In this document: positions 38,353-48,097 of the stretch, piece by piece
Layout: each line of letters opens with the position of its first letter
Numbering within the stretch: the stretch's first letter is position 1
From: Streptomyces sp. Ncost-T10-10d
Lineage (GTDB): Bacteria > Actinomycetota > Actinomycetes > Streptomycetales > Streptomycetaceae
Length of the DNA: 64,000 nt
NCBI RefSeq assembly: GCF_900091955.1
Contig: NZ_FMDF01000049.1
Location: 62,001 to 126,000 of the forward strand
Direction: 5' to 3'
Position numbers and translations under genes: made by a program
The notes under the pieces: model-generated
What the model was told of the DNA's origin: nothing
What the model saw: only the letters and a program-made list of their open reading frames with translations
Database searches by the model: none

Positions 38353-39557
38353 ACGACCCTCTGGGTCCCGGCTGCGTCAGCCGGCGCGGCAGGCTCCGCG
38401 GACACACCGCCCCGCCGTGCTGGGGTGCCGGTGCGCGACGACCGCCCGGGCCCGAACTCCACCTGCCCGAGACGACGCTCCAGAGGCATCATCAGAGGCA
38501 TCACAGGGGCTGCCGAGAACGTTTCCGCGATCGTCTCGACGGCTGTGGCGGGCGTCGGCGGTGCGGGCTCGGGAAGAATGACGACCTTCTGCGTCTCAGC
38601 CGGCAGGGCCGGAGCCGGCTCCACTGCCGGTTCCGCAATACCCTCGGTGCCGGGTTCCGCGTCCGCCCTGTGCCCCGGAGCATCCGGGTATTCGCTCCCG
38701 GCCGGCTGCCCGGCGCGGTGCTCCGCGCCCAGCCGCTCCGTCGTGAGGAGTATCAGCCCGCCCGCGGCGACCACCCCGCAGGCCAGCGCGAGCGTGGTGC
38801 CCGCCGTACCGTGCCGGAACTGCTCATCGAACATGGTGATGCCGACAACCGCAGCTATCACCGGGTTCACCACGGTCACCGTGGCCAGCGGCGCGGTCAG
38901 CCCGGCGCCCCGGTACGCGGCCTGGGAGAGCAGCAGCCCGGCGCCCGCGAACGTGCCTATCGCCAGCAGCGCCGGCATTCCGGCCCCTGCCGCACCGGAG
39001 GTCCACTGCACGGCCACCGTCTTCGTGAACACGGAGGCGATCCCGAAAGCGACGCCCGCGGCCCCGGCCAGGATCACGCTGCGTACCACCGGCCGGTGCA
39101 AGCCCCTGGAGATCAGGAACAGCGCTGCGACCGCACCGAGCGTCACGCCGGCGACGGTCAGCTGATCCTGGCCGCTCAGGGTGTGCGACTCGGCGTTCCC
39201 GGTGAGCGCGAGCAGACCCGCCAGACCGACGGTCGCCATGATCGCGCCGCGCCATGCGATGGCACCTGCCCGGCGGCGTACGAAGAGCGCCGCCATGGGC
39301 AGGGCGAAGACGATGGTCAGCGCACCGAGCGGCTGGACGAGACTGAGCGGACCGTAGGCCAGCGCCACGACATGCAGCACCGCGCCCAGGCCGTTCAGCG
39401 CCACGGCGGCCCACCAGACACGGTTGCGCAAGGGTGCGAGCGAGCGGCCGTCTCCAGCCGTGGCCACGCGCTCCTGGACGATCGCCCCGGCCGCGTAGGC
39501 GACCGCGGAGACCAGGGACAGAAGCACGGACAGCGCAAGGGAACTCATGTACACCAC
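38322..39557 (-). CDS. EamA/DMT-type transporter with long cytoplasmic tail
   Basis: A 411-residue membrane protein. About nine to ten hydrophobic helices fill residues 5-285 (for example [22 protein letters not shown] and [17 protein letters not shown]), in the drug/metabolite transporter pattern. A Pro/Ala/Glu-rich tail of about 125 residues follows with no known domain. The GTG at 39557 has AAAGGAC just upstream; an ATG at 39548 is the other choice. The 3' end overlaps the rpf gene on the opposite strand by 31 bp. The substrate is unknown. Confidence 0.85.
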   Translation of the reverse strand: MVYMSSLALSVLLSLVSAVAYAAGAIVQERVATAGDGRSLAPLRNRVWWAAVALNGLGAVLHVVALAYGPLSLVQPLGALTIVFALPMAALFVRRRAGAIAWRGAIMATVGLAGLLALTGNAESHTLSGQDQLTVAGVTLGAVAALFLISRGLHRPVVRSVILAGAAGVAFGIASVFTKTVAVQWTSGAAGAGMPALLAIGTFAGAGLLLSQAAYRGAGLTAPLATVTVVNPVIAAVVGITMFDEQFRHGTAGTTLALACGVVAAGGLILLTTERLGAEHRAGQPAGSEYPDAPGHRADAEPGTEGIAEPAVEPAPALPAETQKVVILPEPAPPTPATAVETIAETFSAAPVMPLMMPLERRLGQVEFGPGRSSRTGTPARRGGVSAEPAAPADAAGTQRVVQTLTPPALR

Positions 39558-39781
39558 GATGTCCTTTCAAAGCCGCTGCGTCGTCGTCCTTGAGGCGGCA
39601 ATCCTGCGTACTGCTTTGGTAGTACGTGAGTACTCTCAGTGTCCTCCTACGGACGGTAGTCCTTCCTCCGCGGAGCCCCGGAGCGATCACCCCGAGGGGT
39701 TACGGTGAACGGTGGGTCGCGGTACTCCGGGTGCCCGCGATGTCACCGGTGGCGGCCGGGGGGCCGAGAAGGAGCAGGGCG

Positions 39782-40576
39782 ATGGACGAGTCGGCAGCGG
39801 CCTCTGTGGGCGGATTCTTCACACTGCGTACCGCTTCCCCGCCTGACGGAGCGCACCGTCCGCTGGCACTGTTGTACGCGGGGGAGTCCGCACCGCTCAC
39901 GGCCCGTATCGACACGGTCGCCACCCGGCTCCGTACCCCTGAGCGCAGAGTCGCCGCCTCCGTCGCACACCTGGGGCTGGCCTCCCGCCTCTGGTCGATC
40001 GCACTCGGCCCGGCGGCCCTGACCGGCCGTTTCCCCGATCTCTCGCCCGATTCCCTGTACTGGGACCCACAGCACACCACCCCCGACGACCTGTGGCTGA
40101 GCACCGCCGAATCGCTGCCCGCCACCGCCGCCCGGATCCGGGAAGCCGTGCAGTACGACCATCTCGTGCCCCTCGCCGAGGCGATCCACCGCGACGGCCC
40201 CCTGTCGAACGGGCTGCTGTGGGGCAACGCGGGGTCGGCGCTGGCGGGAGCCCTGCGCGAACTGGTCACCTGGGCCCGTACGCACCGCCGCCCCGACGTG
40301 TCGGGCCGGGCCCGCGCCCTGGCCGCCGAACTGCTCGACCACCCGGACCTCCGGAACACCGGTGCCCCGCACGACCCGGCGTTCCGCCGCCGCAGTTGCT
40401 GCCTGTACTACCGCTGCCCGGCCGGTGGCCTGTGCGGTGACTGCGTCTTCGTCCGACGCCCGGACGCGCCGGAGCCGGGCGCGGGGCCGGGTCACCCGCC
40501 GGGCACCACCTCGACGGAGCCGATGTACTCCTGGGTCTCCTCGTCGGGGAGCCGCACGGCCTGGGCCCAGAAGTAG
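39782..40576 (+). CDS. FhuF-like [2Fe-2S] protein (ferric-siderophore reductase family)
   Basis: A 264-residue protein with the FhuF C-terminal cluster motif CCLYYRCPAGGLCGDC near residue 205-222, where the cysteines that bind the [2Fe-2S] centre are visible. The N-terminal part is the Ala/Leu-rich helical FhuF fold. FhuF proteins reduce ferric iron from siderophores inside the cell. AAGGAG is 8 bp before the ATG. The last about 28 codons overlap the end of the convergent permease gene by 85 bp, so the true tail sequence is under double constraint. Confidence 0.88.
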   Translation: MDESAAASVGGFFTLRTASPPDGAHRPLALLYAGESAPLTARIDTVATRLRTPERRVAASVAHLGLASRLWSIALGPAALTGRFPDLSPDSLYWDPQHTTPDDLWLSTAESLPATAARIREAVQYDHLVPLAEAIHRDGPLSNGLLWGNAGSALAGALRELVTWARTHRRPDVSGRARALAAELLDHPDLRNTGAPHDPAFRRRSCCLYYRCPAGGLCGDCVFVRRPDAPEPGAGPGHPPGTTSTEPMYSWVSSSGSRTAWAQK

Positions 40577-42138
40577 ATCACCAGGCTGAACGCGGCGATG
40601 AGCACGATGTCCCACCACAGCGGCACGGCATCGGTCGCACCGCAGGACGCCGACGACGCCGGGCCGGTGCTGCAGAAGCCGCCCTGCCACGAGATCAGCC
40701 CCATGCCCACGAGGTACACCGGCAGCCACTGCGCGGACCGCCAGTCCATGTGCGGAACCTTTGGGTTGAGCTTGAGCAGCGCGGAGCCGCCCAGCAGCAG
40801 ATAGCCGAGCACGATGGCCACACCCAGCCGCCACAGGGTGTCCCAGCCCGCCCAGTAGATGATCAGGTTCGCGACGATGAAGGCCACGGGCGCCCAGAAC
40901 ATCCCGCCGGGCAGCCGGTACGGTCGAGGCCGGTCCGGGTCCTGCTTGCGCAGGCACCCGAAGGCGAGCGGCGCCCCCGCGTACATGAGCACACTCGCGG
41001 ACGTGACGAAGCCGACCAGCTTCTGCCACGTGGGGAACGGCAGGAACACGATGAGGCCGGCCACGAACGCGAAGAGCAGGCTGAACCACGGGACGCCGCG
41101 CTTGGTGGTGCGCTCGAAGACCGCAGGGACGTAGCCGTTGCGGGACAGGCCGTAGGAGACCCGAGAGGTGGCGGTGGTGTAGATCAGGCCCGTACCGGAC
41201 GGTGACACGACCGCGTCGATGTACAACAGCGTGGCGAGCCAGCCGAGTCCGACGGAGGCGGCGAGCCCGGCGAACGGGCCCGCCTTTCCGCTGAAGGAGA
41301 GATTGGCCCAGCCGTGGGCGAACGCGCTGTGCGGCAGGGCGGCGATGAAGACGACCTGAAGCGCCGCATAGACGAGGACGCCGATGAGGATGGAACCGAT
41401 CACCGCCCGAGGGATGTCCCTGGCCGGGTTACGGCTCTCGCCCGCGAGCTGGTCGGCCTGCTCGAAGCCGAGGAGCGCGAAGATGATGCCGCTGGTGCTG
41501 ATGGCGGAGAGCACGCCCCTGGCGCCGAAGGGGGCGAAGCCCTGGTAGCCGAAGTTGCCGCTGTGAAAGGTGGTGGTGGCGAGCACGATGATGGTGAAAA
41601 CGGGGACGGCCACTTTCCACCACGTCGCCACGCTGTTGGTATGGGCGAGCCATTTGATGCCGAGAAAGTTGACGACGACGAAGAACGCCATGAACGCGAC
41701 AGCCAGCCCGTACCCCGCGGGTGTCAGCTGATTCTTGCCGGTCTGGACCCAGGGGGCGTGGACGCTGAGATAGTTGAGCGACGCCATGACCTCGATCGGC
41801 GCCACGGTGACGGCCTGCAGCCACGAGAACCACCCGAAGGACGCGCCGGCGGCACTGCCGAAGGCATAGTGCGGGAAGCGGGCGGTGCCGCCCGCCACCG
41901 GGTACATGGCCCCCAGTTCGGCGTGGACGAACGCCAGCACAATGATGGCGAGTGCCCCGATTCCCCAGGAAATGAGCGCCGCCGTGCCGGCTGCCTGCGC
42001 GGCGAGCAGGGCGCCGAACAGCCAGCCGGACCCGATGATGGACCCCTCCGAGGTCCAGATGAGACCGATCAGCCCGATTTCCCGCTTGAGGCCCGGATTC
42101 GTGGGCGCCGCGGGTACGACCGGCTTGGACATCCGCAT
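40492..42138 (-). CDS. APC superfamily amino-acid permease
   Basis: A 548-residue permease with 12 or more membrane helices. It begins LKREIGLIGLIWTSEGSIIGSGWLFG, the APC start with the substrate-backbone-binding glycines, and contains ALLGFEQADQLAGESRNPARDIPRA near 240 and FERTTKRGVPWFSLL near 350. The last 100 residues hold extra helices and an acidic tail. The substrate is not predictable. The ATG at 42138 has AAGGGG 10 bp upstream; the reading frame remains open for 23 codons before it. Confidence 0.92.
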   Translation of the reverse strand: MRMSKPVVPAAPTNPGLKREIGLIGLIWTSEGSIIGSGWLFGALLAAQAAGTAALISWGIGALAIIVLAFVHAELGAMYPVAGGTARFPHYAFGSAAGASFGWFSWLQAVTVAPIEVMASLNYLSVHAPWVQTGKNQLTPAGYGLAVAFMAFFVVVNFLGIKWLAHTNSVATWWKVAVPVFTIIVLATTTFHSGNFGYQGFAPFGARGVLSAISTSGIIFALLGFEQADQLAGESRNPARDIPRAVIGSILIGVLVYAALQVVFIAALPHSAFAHGWANLSFSGKAGPFAGLAASVGLGWLATLLYIDAVVSPSGTGLIYTTATSRVSYGLSRNGYVPAVFERTTKRGVPWFSLLFAFVAGLIVFLPFPTWQKLVGFVTSASVLMYAGAPLAFGCLRKQDPDRPRPYRLPGGMFWAPVAFIVANLIIYWAGWDTLWRLGVAIVLGYLLLGGSALLKLNPKVPHMDWRSAQWLPVYLVGMGLISWQGGFCSTGPASSASCGATDAVPLWWDIVLIAAFSLVIYFWAQAVRLPDEETQEYIGSVEVVPGG

Positions 42139-42320
42139 GCTGCATGCACCCCTTGTTCCGGTGGGGATGAGGCGTGGGGTGTAGGTCTGCGTCCAGGAGG
42201 ACCTCAACAGGATGCCCCGATCTTCGTGAATCGTTCCCGGAGCACGCGGAAGTTGCGCCAGTCGGTTCCCACCTGAGGCCGTCGCCCGATGGTGGATTCG
42301 AACGGCCCGGAGGGGATGTC

Positions 42321-42848
42321 TCAGTCGTTGTGCGGCGTGGACGGCACCGATCCGTCGATGCGGCCGGTCTGGATGACCGGCCCGTACTGGACGCCACCGC
42401 TAATCACGTTGTGCACGGGTGACGCCTGGTTCCGGGGCGGTTCACCGAGCGAGCCGAGCAGCGAGCGGAGTTCCGCGCGCGCCGATGGATCGGCGCGCAG
42501 GAGGGTGTGGAGCCTGTCCCGCCACTCGGCGTCGACACAAGATGCTGTCCTGCGCCCCTCGACGACCCGCACGACCGGAATCCCGCACTCGAACGCCTCA
42601 AGGATTTCCCGGCGAAGGGTGGTGTTGCCCGTTTCCCGTTCCGAAGGCAACCGGATGCGGACCCGCTTGTCGAGAGCGCCTCCATAGGACCCGAACACCG
42701 GTGCGGGACCGGTTGCGGAGGGGAATTCGGACGCCTGAATCAGCTCGGGGTCAGGGCGCGCCAAGGGCCGGCGCGGCGGCCGGTCCGGTGGGTGCGGTGT
42801 CTGTGGATCTCGGCGGGCGGGGCGGGCCTTTCGGGGTTTGTCATGCAC
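42321..42848 (-). CDS. Hypothetical protein, possibly a truncated TIR/effector-associated gene
   Basis: A 175-codon frame in an 815-bp gap. The start is Arg/Pro-rich and looks non-coding. The middle (TLRREILEAFECGIPVVRVVEG) resembles the late part of TIR-like domains, and the end SPVHNVISGGVQYGPVIQTGRIDG is a motif seen at the ends of Streptomyces effector-associated and protease proteins. It may be the tail of a decayed gene. No good ribosome site precedes the listed start. Confidence 0.4.
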   Translation of the reverse strand: MHDKPRKARPARRDPQTPHPPDRPPRRPLARPDPELIQASEFPSATGPAPVFGSYGGALDKRVRIRLPSERETGNTTLRREILEAFECGIPVVRVVEGRRTASCVDAEWRDRLHTLLRADPSARAELRSLLGSLGEPPRNQASPVHNVISGGVQYGPVIQTGRIDGSVPSTPHND

Positions 42849-42897
42849 CTGGACACCAGAGCGGGTGTCGTGCTGTCATGCCAACTGCCATTCCTTC

Positions 42898-42921
42898 CAA
42901 CGTTGTACATCCTGTTGCAAC
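42898..42921. promoter_or_regulatory. LacI-type palindromes upstream of the GH2 gene
   Basis: CAACGTTG (42898-42905) and GTTGCAAC (42914-42921) lie 33-56 bp before the GH2 start. The first shares the ACGTT core with the longer GACAACGTTGTC ahead of the GH92 gene, so one LacI-family regulator could control both. No such regulator gene is in the window. Confidence 0.5.
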
Positions 42922-42953
42922 GAGCCGCCACCCTTCCTCAGCAAGGAGGATCC

Positions 42954-45563
42954 GTGCGCATCAGAAAGAAACTGGTTCTACTTCTCGCTGCCGTTCTCGG
43001 TACCGCCGGTCTGTCCGCCATGCCCGCCGCTTCGGCCGCCCCGGCCCCCGGGAACGCCGACGAAGTGCATGGTCTGAAGGGCGAGTACTACACCCAGTCC
43101 GCCCCCGGGGCCTTCGACTTCGGGCAGCTCAAGGCCACCGGATTCGACCAGGCCATCGACTTCCCGACGCTCGAGTCCCGGCTGAGTTCGGCCACCGGAC
43201 AGAGCGACGACGTCAGCGTCCGATGGACCGGGAAGATCGTGCCGGAGAAGACCGGCGCCCATGTCTTCTCGATGATCGGGGACAACGGGTTCCGTCTCTG
43301 GATCGACGGGAAGCCGGTCATCGACCACTGGGTCGACGACTGGGAGAAGGAGCAGACGTCGCAGCCGGTCGAGTTGACCGCGGGCAGGGCGTACGACCTC
43401 AAGGTCGAGTTCTTCGAGCACTGGGGAGGCTCCAACCTCCATCTGAAGTGGACCGAACCCGGCGGAAGCAAGGTGCCGGTACCGCAGTCCGCCTTCCGGC
43501 TGCCGGACGACTTCGCGTACGACGGAGCCATCGCCGCCACCGTGCTCGCCGATGGTCGTTCCCTCAAGCTGGACTTCGCGCAGAAGCTCGCGCCCCTGCC
43601 TGCCGGGCTCGTGAATCATCTCGACGCAGTCATCGGCGGTGCCAAGTGGCCGCTCGGCGCCGTCAAGGCCGACCCCGCCGACCCGCGCAGCCTCACCGTC
43701 GCGCTCAAGGAACCCGTCGTCGGCAACAAGGGCGGGGACGCCGGGGGGCTCGCCGATGTCCGGTACGACGGTGCGGGGGCGCTGGCCGGGGAGGACGGGA
43801 AGGCGGTGGGGGCCTTCTGGTCCAGCGGGCCCAACCGCTCCACGTACGAGCTCCGTACGAAGTGGGCCGATGAGGTGGGTCCGCGCAACGCGCTGCCCGC
43901 GTACCCGCGACCCCAGCTCACCCGTGACAACTGGCAGAACCTCAACGGCTCCTGGGAGTTCGCCGCGGCGAAGGCGGGGGAGCAGCCCCCGGTCGGCAAG
44001 AAGCTCGGTGAGAAGATTCTCGTACCGTATCCGGTCGAGTCGCAGCTCTCCGGGGTCGAGCGGCACGAGGACCGGATGTGGTACCGCCGCACCTTCACCG
44101 TTCCCAAGGACTGGAAGGTCGGTTCCGGCAAGCGTCTGCGGCTGAACTTCGGGGCCGTCGACTGGCAGTCCGAGGTATACGTCAACGGCAAGAAGGTCGT
44201 TGAACACAAGGGCGGATACGACAAGTTCAGTGCCGACATCACCGATGCGCTCAAGCCCGGACGCACCCAGGAGCTGATCGTCGGCGTCTACGATCCGACC
44301 GACGCGGCGAACGGCGAGAATCCGCCGATGGGCAAGCAGCGCCTCGACCCGAGCGGCATCTGGTACACCCCGTCCTCCGGGATCTGGCAGACGGTGTGGA
44401 TGGAGCCCGTCGCCGCCGACCACGCAGACTCGCTGAAGCTCACCCCCGACGTCCAGGGCCAGAAGCTCGCCGTCGAGGTGCGCGGCGTACGGGACGGGGT
44501 TCCGGTCACGGCGACCGCGTACGACGGGAAGCGCAAGGTCGGGAGTGTCAGCGGACACACGGGGGCCGTGCTGAACCTGCGTGTGCCGGATCCGCATCTG
44601 TGGTCCGCGAAAGATCCGCATCTGTACAAGTTGAAGGTCGGCGTCGGATCGGACCGGGTCGGCAGCTACTTCGGGATGCGCTCCGTCGCCGTCGAAAAGG
44701 TGAACGGCACCCCGCGCACCGTCCTCAACGGCAAGCCGGTCTTCATGATGGCCACCCTCGACCAGGGCTTCTGGCCCGACGGGCTGCACACCGCGCCCAC
44801 CGACGAAGCCCTCGCGTACGACCTGAAGATGCACAAGGCGATGGGGTTCAACTCCGTCCGCAAGCACATCAAGGTCGAGCCCGATCGCTGGTTCTACTGG
44901 GCCGACAAGCTGGGCCTGCTGGTCTGGCAGGACATGCCGGCGATGAACACCGTCAACCCGTCCACGGCCGCCCGGGCCGAGTACGAGCGCGAGATGAAGG
45001 AGATGATCGACGAACACTCCAGCCATCCGTCCGTCGTCATGTGGGTCACCTTCAACGAGGGCTGGGGTCAGTACGACCAGGCGCGCATCGCCGACCAGGC
45101 CAAGTCATGGGACCCGACCCGGCTGGTCAACAACATGAGCGGCCTCAACTGCTGCGGCGCGGTGGACGGCGGCAACGGTGACATCGCCGACGCGCACGGC
45201 TACCCGAGCCCCGCGCTTCCGCGGCCCGACGGGAAACGCGCCCTGGTCAGCGGGGAGTACGGGGGGCTCGGGCTGGCCGTGCCGGGGCATGCCTGGGCCG
45301 TACAGCAGTCGTACATCGCGGTCGACCCGGCCACGTACACCGACGACTATCTGGCCAAGCTCGACGAGGTGCACAAGCTCGCCTGCAAGGGCGGCAACGG
45401 CGCCGTCTACACCCAGATCTCGGACGTCGAGGGGGAGTTGAACGGGCTCCTCACGTACGACCGCCGGATCGTGAAGCCCGACGTCGAGCGGATCAAGGCA
45501 GCACAGGACGCGCTCGTCCGCGATGCGTCGAACCCGGTCGTGGCCGGGTGCCCCACCGCCTGA
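42954..45563 (+). CDS. Secreted GH2-family glycosidase with PA14 domain
   Basis: An 869-residue secreted enzyme: signal peptide 1-28, a PA14 lectin-like domain at about 38-180 (GLKGEYYTQ, WTGKIVPEKTGAHVFSMIGDNGFRLWIDGK), then GH2 sugar-binding and immunoglobulin domains (NGSWEFAAAK, WYRRTFTVP, VYVNGKKV) and the TIM barrel. The acid/base is in TFNEGWGQYD near 700, and the nucleophile probably is the Glu of SGEYGG near 765. Family members act as beta-galactosidases, mannosidases or glucuronidases; which one is not clear. GTG start with AAGGAGGA 4 bp upstream. Confidence 0.9.
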   Translation: MRIRKKLVLLLAAVLGTAGLSAMPAASAAPAPGNADEVHGLKGEYYTQSAPGAFDFGQLKATGFDQAIDFPTLESRLSSATGQSDDVSVRWTGKIVPEKTGAHVFSMIGDNGFRLWIDGKPVIDHWVDDWEKEQTSQPVELTAGRAYDLKVEFFEHWGGSNLHLKWTEPGGSKVPVPQSAFRLPDDFAYDGAIAATVLADGRSLKLDFAQKLAPLPAGLVNHLDAVIGGAKWPLGAVKADPADPRSLTVALKEPVVGNKGGDAGGLADVRYDGAGALAGEDGKAVGAFWSSGPNRSTYELRTKWADEVGPRNALPAYPRPQLTRDNWQNLNGSWEFAAAKAGEQPPVGKKLGEKILVPYPVESQLSGVERHEDRMWYRRTFTVPKDWKVGSGKRLRLNFGAVDWQSEVYVNGKKVVEHKGGYDKFSADITDALKPGRTQELIVGVYDPTDAANGENPPMGKQRLDPSGIWYTPSSGIWQTVWMEPVAADHADSLKLTPDVQGQKLAVEVRGVRDGVPVTATAYDGKRKVGSVSGHTGAVLNLRVPDPHLWSAKDPHLYKLKVGVGSDRVGSYFGMRSVAVEKVNGTPRTVLNGKPVFMMATLDQGFWPDGLHTAPTDEALAYDLKMHKAMGFNSVRKHIKVEPDRWFYWADKLGLLVWQDMPAMNTVNPSTAARAEYEREMKEMIDEHSSHPSVVMWVTFNEGWGQYDQARIADQAKSWDPTRLVNNMSGLNCCGAVDGGNGDIADAHGYPSPALPRPDGKRALVSGEYGGLGLAVPGHAWAVQQSYIAVDPATYTDDYLAKLDEVHKLACKGGNGAVYTQISDVEGELNGLLTYDRRIVKPDVERIKAAQDALVRDASNPVVAGCPTA

Positions 45564-45573
45564 CCTGTCACGG

Positions 45574-45609
45574 CGCTCCGGCCCGTCCCGCCCGGGACGG
45601 GCCGGAGCG
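45574..45609. terminator. Terminator after the GH2 gene
   Basis: Perfect 16-base arms CGCTCCGGCCCGTCCC and complement with a 4-base loop lie 11 bp after the GH2 stop. Confidence 0.88.
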
Positions 45610-45664
45610 TGTCCGTCCGAACCCTTGACGCGCATCACCCGGGAACCAAGAATGATCGCGCTCT

Positions 45665-45676
45665 GACAACGTTGTC
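45665..45676. promoter_or_regulatory. LacI-type operator before the GH92 gene
   Basis: GACAACGTTGTC is a perfect 12-bp palindrome with a central CG, as in LacI-family operators. It ends two bases before the AAGGAGG ribosome site, 16 bp before the start codon, so a bound repressor would block transcription or initiation. Confidence 0.65.
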
Positions 45677-45692
45677 CAAGGAGGATTGCCCC

Positions 45693-48056
45693 ATGCACCG
45701 GACCCCACGGCCGCGACTTCGCGGCCCGGCGGCCGTACTCGCCGCCGCAGCGCTCCTCGGCGGTTTCCTCACCACCGGGGCCACGGCCCAGGCCGCGCCC
45801 CGCGCCGACGAACAACTGACCGACCTGGTCAACCCGTTCATCGGCACCCAGAACGAGGGCAACACCTACCCCGGCGCCTCCGTGCCGTTCGGCATGGTGC
45901 AGTTCTCCCCGGACACCGGCCACAACACCGGCTACGACTACGGCGAGAACCACATACGCGGCTTCTCCGCCATCCATCTCTCCGGTGTCGGCTGCGGCCT
46001 GGGCGGCGATCTGCCGACCCTGCCCACCACCGGAGACGTCACACAGACCGACTACGCCAAGTACGCGGCGGAGTTCAGCCACGACGACGAGAAGGCGAGC
46101 CCCGGCTACTACAAGGTCGGGCTGAAGACCGGGATCGACGCCGAACTCACCGCGAGCAAGCGCACCGGCGTACAGCGCTACACGTTCCCGGCCACCGACA
46201 AGGCCAACGTCCTGCTCAACGCGGGCCAGTCGCTGCACCGGACACTCTCGTCCGAGGTCGAGATCCTCGACAACCGGACGGTACGGACCGCGATCACCGG
46301 CAGCGGCTTCTGCCAGGACACCAAGCCGTACACGCTCTACACGATCACCCGCTTCGACCGGCCGTTCACCACCTCCGGCACCTGGAACGGCGACACCGTC
46401 ACCGAGGGATCCAAGGAGTCCTCGGCCGCCGGCGCCCGCAACGGCGCCTGGCTGCGCTTCGACACCACGAAGGACCGCACCGTCGAGGCCACCACCGCCC
46501 TGAGCTACGTCGACGCCAAGGGCGCCGCCCTCAACCTCCGTACCGAGGGCGGCCGCAGCTTCGACCGGGTCGAGCGCGCCGCTCAGCAGGCATGGGAGGA
46601 GCGGCTCGAAGGCGTGAAGGCGCAGGGCGGCAGCGAGCAGCTCCGCCGCACCTTCTACTCCTCCCTCTACCGGTCCTTCCTCGCCCCCAACATCGGCAGT
46701 GACGTCGACGGCCGCTACACCGGCTGGGACCAGAAGACCCACCGCGCCGTCGCTGCCGACGGAGCCTTCACCTACTACCAGAACTGGTCTCTCTGGGACA
46801 CCTACCGCACCCAGGCCCAGCTCCTTTCGCTCCTCGCCCCGCGCGAATCACGCGACATGGCGATCTCGGTCCTGCGTATCGACGCCGAGAGCGGCTGGCT
46901 CCCCAAGTGGGGCTACGGCACGGTCGAGACGAACATCATGACGGGCGACCCCGTCACCCCGTTCCTCACCAACGCCTATCAGCAGGGGCTGCTGAAGGGG
47001 CACGAGGAAGAGGCGTACCGGGCCCTGAAGAAGAACGCCGACGGCGTCCCGCCCACCGACTCCGCGCCCGTCGGCCGCGAGGCCAACGTGCAGTATCTGA
47101 AGGACGGGTTCGCCCCGTACATCAAGGACCGTCAGCACGCCAAGCCCGGTGACTCGGACTTCGACCACGGCGCCTCCGCCACCCTCGAGTACGCGCTCTC
47201 CGACGCGATGCTCGGCGAGATGGCCCGCGATCTCGGCCACGACGCCGATGCGAAGCGGTACGAGGACCGAGCTCAGAACTACCGGAAGATCTTCGACCCG
47301 TCGACCGGCTTCTTCCGCGCCCGCGACGCCGCCGGGGCCTTCACCGGACCCGCAGACCCGGCCCGGAGCGAGGGGTTCCACGAGGGCACGTCCTGGCAGT
47401 ACCAGTGGCTCGTCCCGCACGACCTGCCCGGCATGGTCGGACTGATCGGCGGGAAGGACGCCGCCAACCAGCGGCTCGACTCCTTCTTCGCGTACGACAA
47501 GCTGCTCGCCGACCCGGCGAAGACCGCCCGTGAGGTGTGGGTCAACGGCCCGTACGCGTACTACAACGCAGACAAGTACAACCCGCAGAACGAGCCCGAC
47601 CTCATCGCCCCGTACACCTATCTCTCCACCGGCCAGCCGTGGAAGACCACCGATGTGGTGCACGCGGCCCTGACCCTGTTCACCGACACCCCGACCGGCA
47701 TGACGGGCAACGACGACCTCGGCACCATGTCCGCATGGATGGTGCTCTCCTCCATCGGTGTCTTCCCGGTCCAGCCGGGCACCGACACCTGGGGTCTGTC
47801 CACGCCCGCCTTCGAGCGCGTCGACATCGAGCTCGACCGCCGCTACTACCCGCGTGGATCGCTCACGGTCAGCGCACCCGGCACCTCGGACACCGACCGC
47901 TACATCCGGTCCGCCCGGCTCGACGGGGCCGCGCAGTCCCGCACCTACCTCACCACCGACGACATCCGCTCGGCGCGTTCGCTCTCCTTCACGGTGGGCA
48001 GCGAGCCGTCGGACTGGGGCACTTCGGCCGCGGACGCGCCGCCCGCACTGGGCTGA
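45693..48056 (+). CDS. Secreted GH92 alpha-1,2-mannosidase family protein
   Basis: A 787-residue GH92 enzyme with a signal peptide to about residue 35. Family motifs are VNPFIGTQNEGNTYPGASVPFGM near 45, GFSAIHLSGVGC, NWSLWDTYRTQAQLLSLL near 365, EGTSWQYQWLVPHDLPG near 565 and TGMTGNDDLGTMSAWMVLSSIGVFPV near 665, where the Glu/Asp and metal ligands lie. GH92 enzymes trim exo-mannose from N-glycans with a bound calcium. Together with the GH2 enzyme it suggests scavenging of mannosylated glycans from fungal or host material. AAGGAGG is 8 bp before the ATG. Confidence 0.95.
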   Translation: MHRTPRPRLRGPAAVLAAAALLGGFLTTGATAQAAPRADEQLTDLVNPFIGTQNEGNTYPGASVPFGMVQFSPDTGHNTGYDYGENHIRGFSAIHLSGVGCGLGGDLPTLPTTGDVTQTDYAKYAAEFSHDDEKASPGYYKVGLKTGIDAELTASKRTGVQRYTFPATDKANVLLNAGQSLHRTLSSEVEILDNRTVRTAITGSGFCQDTKPYTLYTITRFDRPFTTSGTWNGDTVTEGSKESSAAGARNGAWLRFDTTKDRTVEATTALSYVDAKGAALNLRTEGGRSFDRVERAAQQAWEERLEGVKAQGGSEQLRRTFYSSLYRSFLAPNIGSDVDGRYTGWDQKTHRAVAADGAFTYYQNWSLWDTYRTQAQLLSLLAPRESRDMAISVLRIDAESGWLPKWGYGTVETNIMTGDPVTPFLTNAYQQGLLKGHEEEAYRALKKNADGVPPTDSAPVGREANVQYLKDGFAPYIKDRQHAKPGDSDFDHGASATLEYALSDAMLGEMARDLGHDADAKRYEDRAQNYRKIFDPSTGFFRARDAAGAFTGPADPARSEGFHEGTSWQYQWLVPHDLPGMVGLIGGKDAANQRLDSFFAYDKLLADPAKTAREVWVNGPYAYYNADKYNPQNEPDLIAPYTYLSTGQPWKTTDVVHAALTLFTDTPTGMTGNDDLGTMSAWMVLSSIGVFPVQPGTDTWGLSTPAFERVDIELDRRYYPRGSLTVSAPGTSDTDRYIRSARLDGAAQSRTYLTTDDIRSARSLSFTVGSEPSDWGTSAADAPPALG

Positions 48057-48062
48057 CCGTGG

Positions 48063-48096
48063 CCGTGGGGCGGGCGGCGTCCCGCCCGCCCCACGG
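48063..48096. terminator. Bidirectional terminator
   Basis: Perfect 15-base arms CCGTGGGGCGGGCGG and complement with a 4-base loop fit exactly between convergent GH92 (+) and the ATPase gene (-). Confidence 0.88.
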
Positions 48097-48097
48097 C

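Noticed and set aside
41314..42276. Long plus-strand frame opposite the amino-acid permease
   Set aside because: Composition is Gly/Asp/Glu/Arg-rich antisense of a membrane protein, with no domain or ribosome site.
42978..45026. 682-codon minus-strand frame opposite the GH2 gene
   Set aside because: Antisense shadow; the plus strand has a full GH2 with signal peptide and catalytic motifs.
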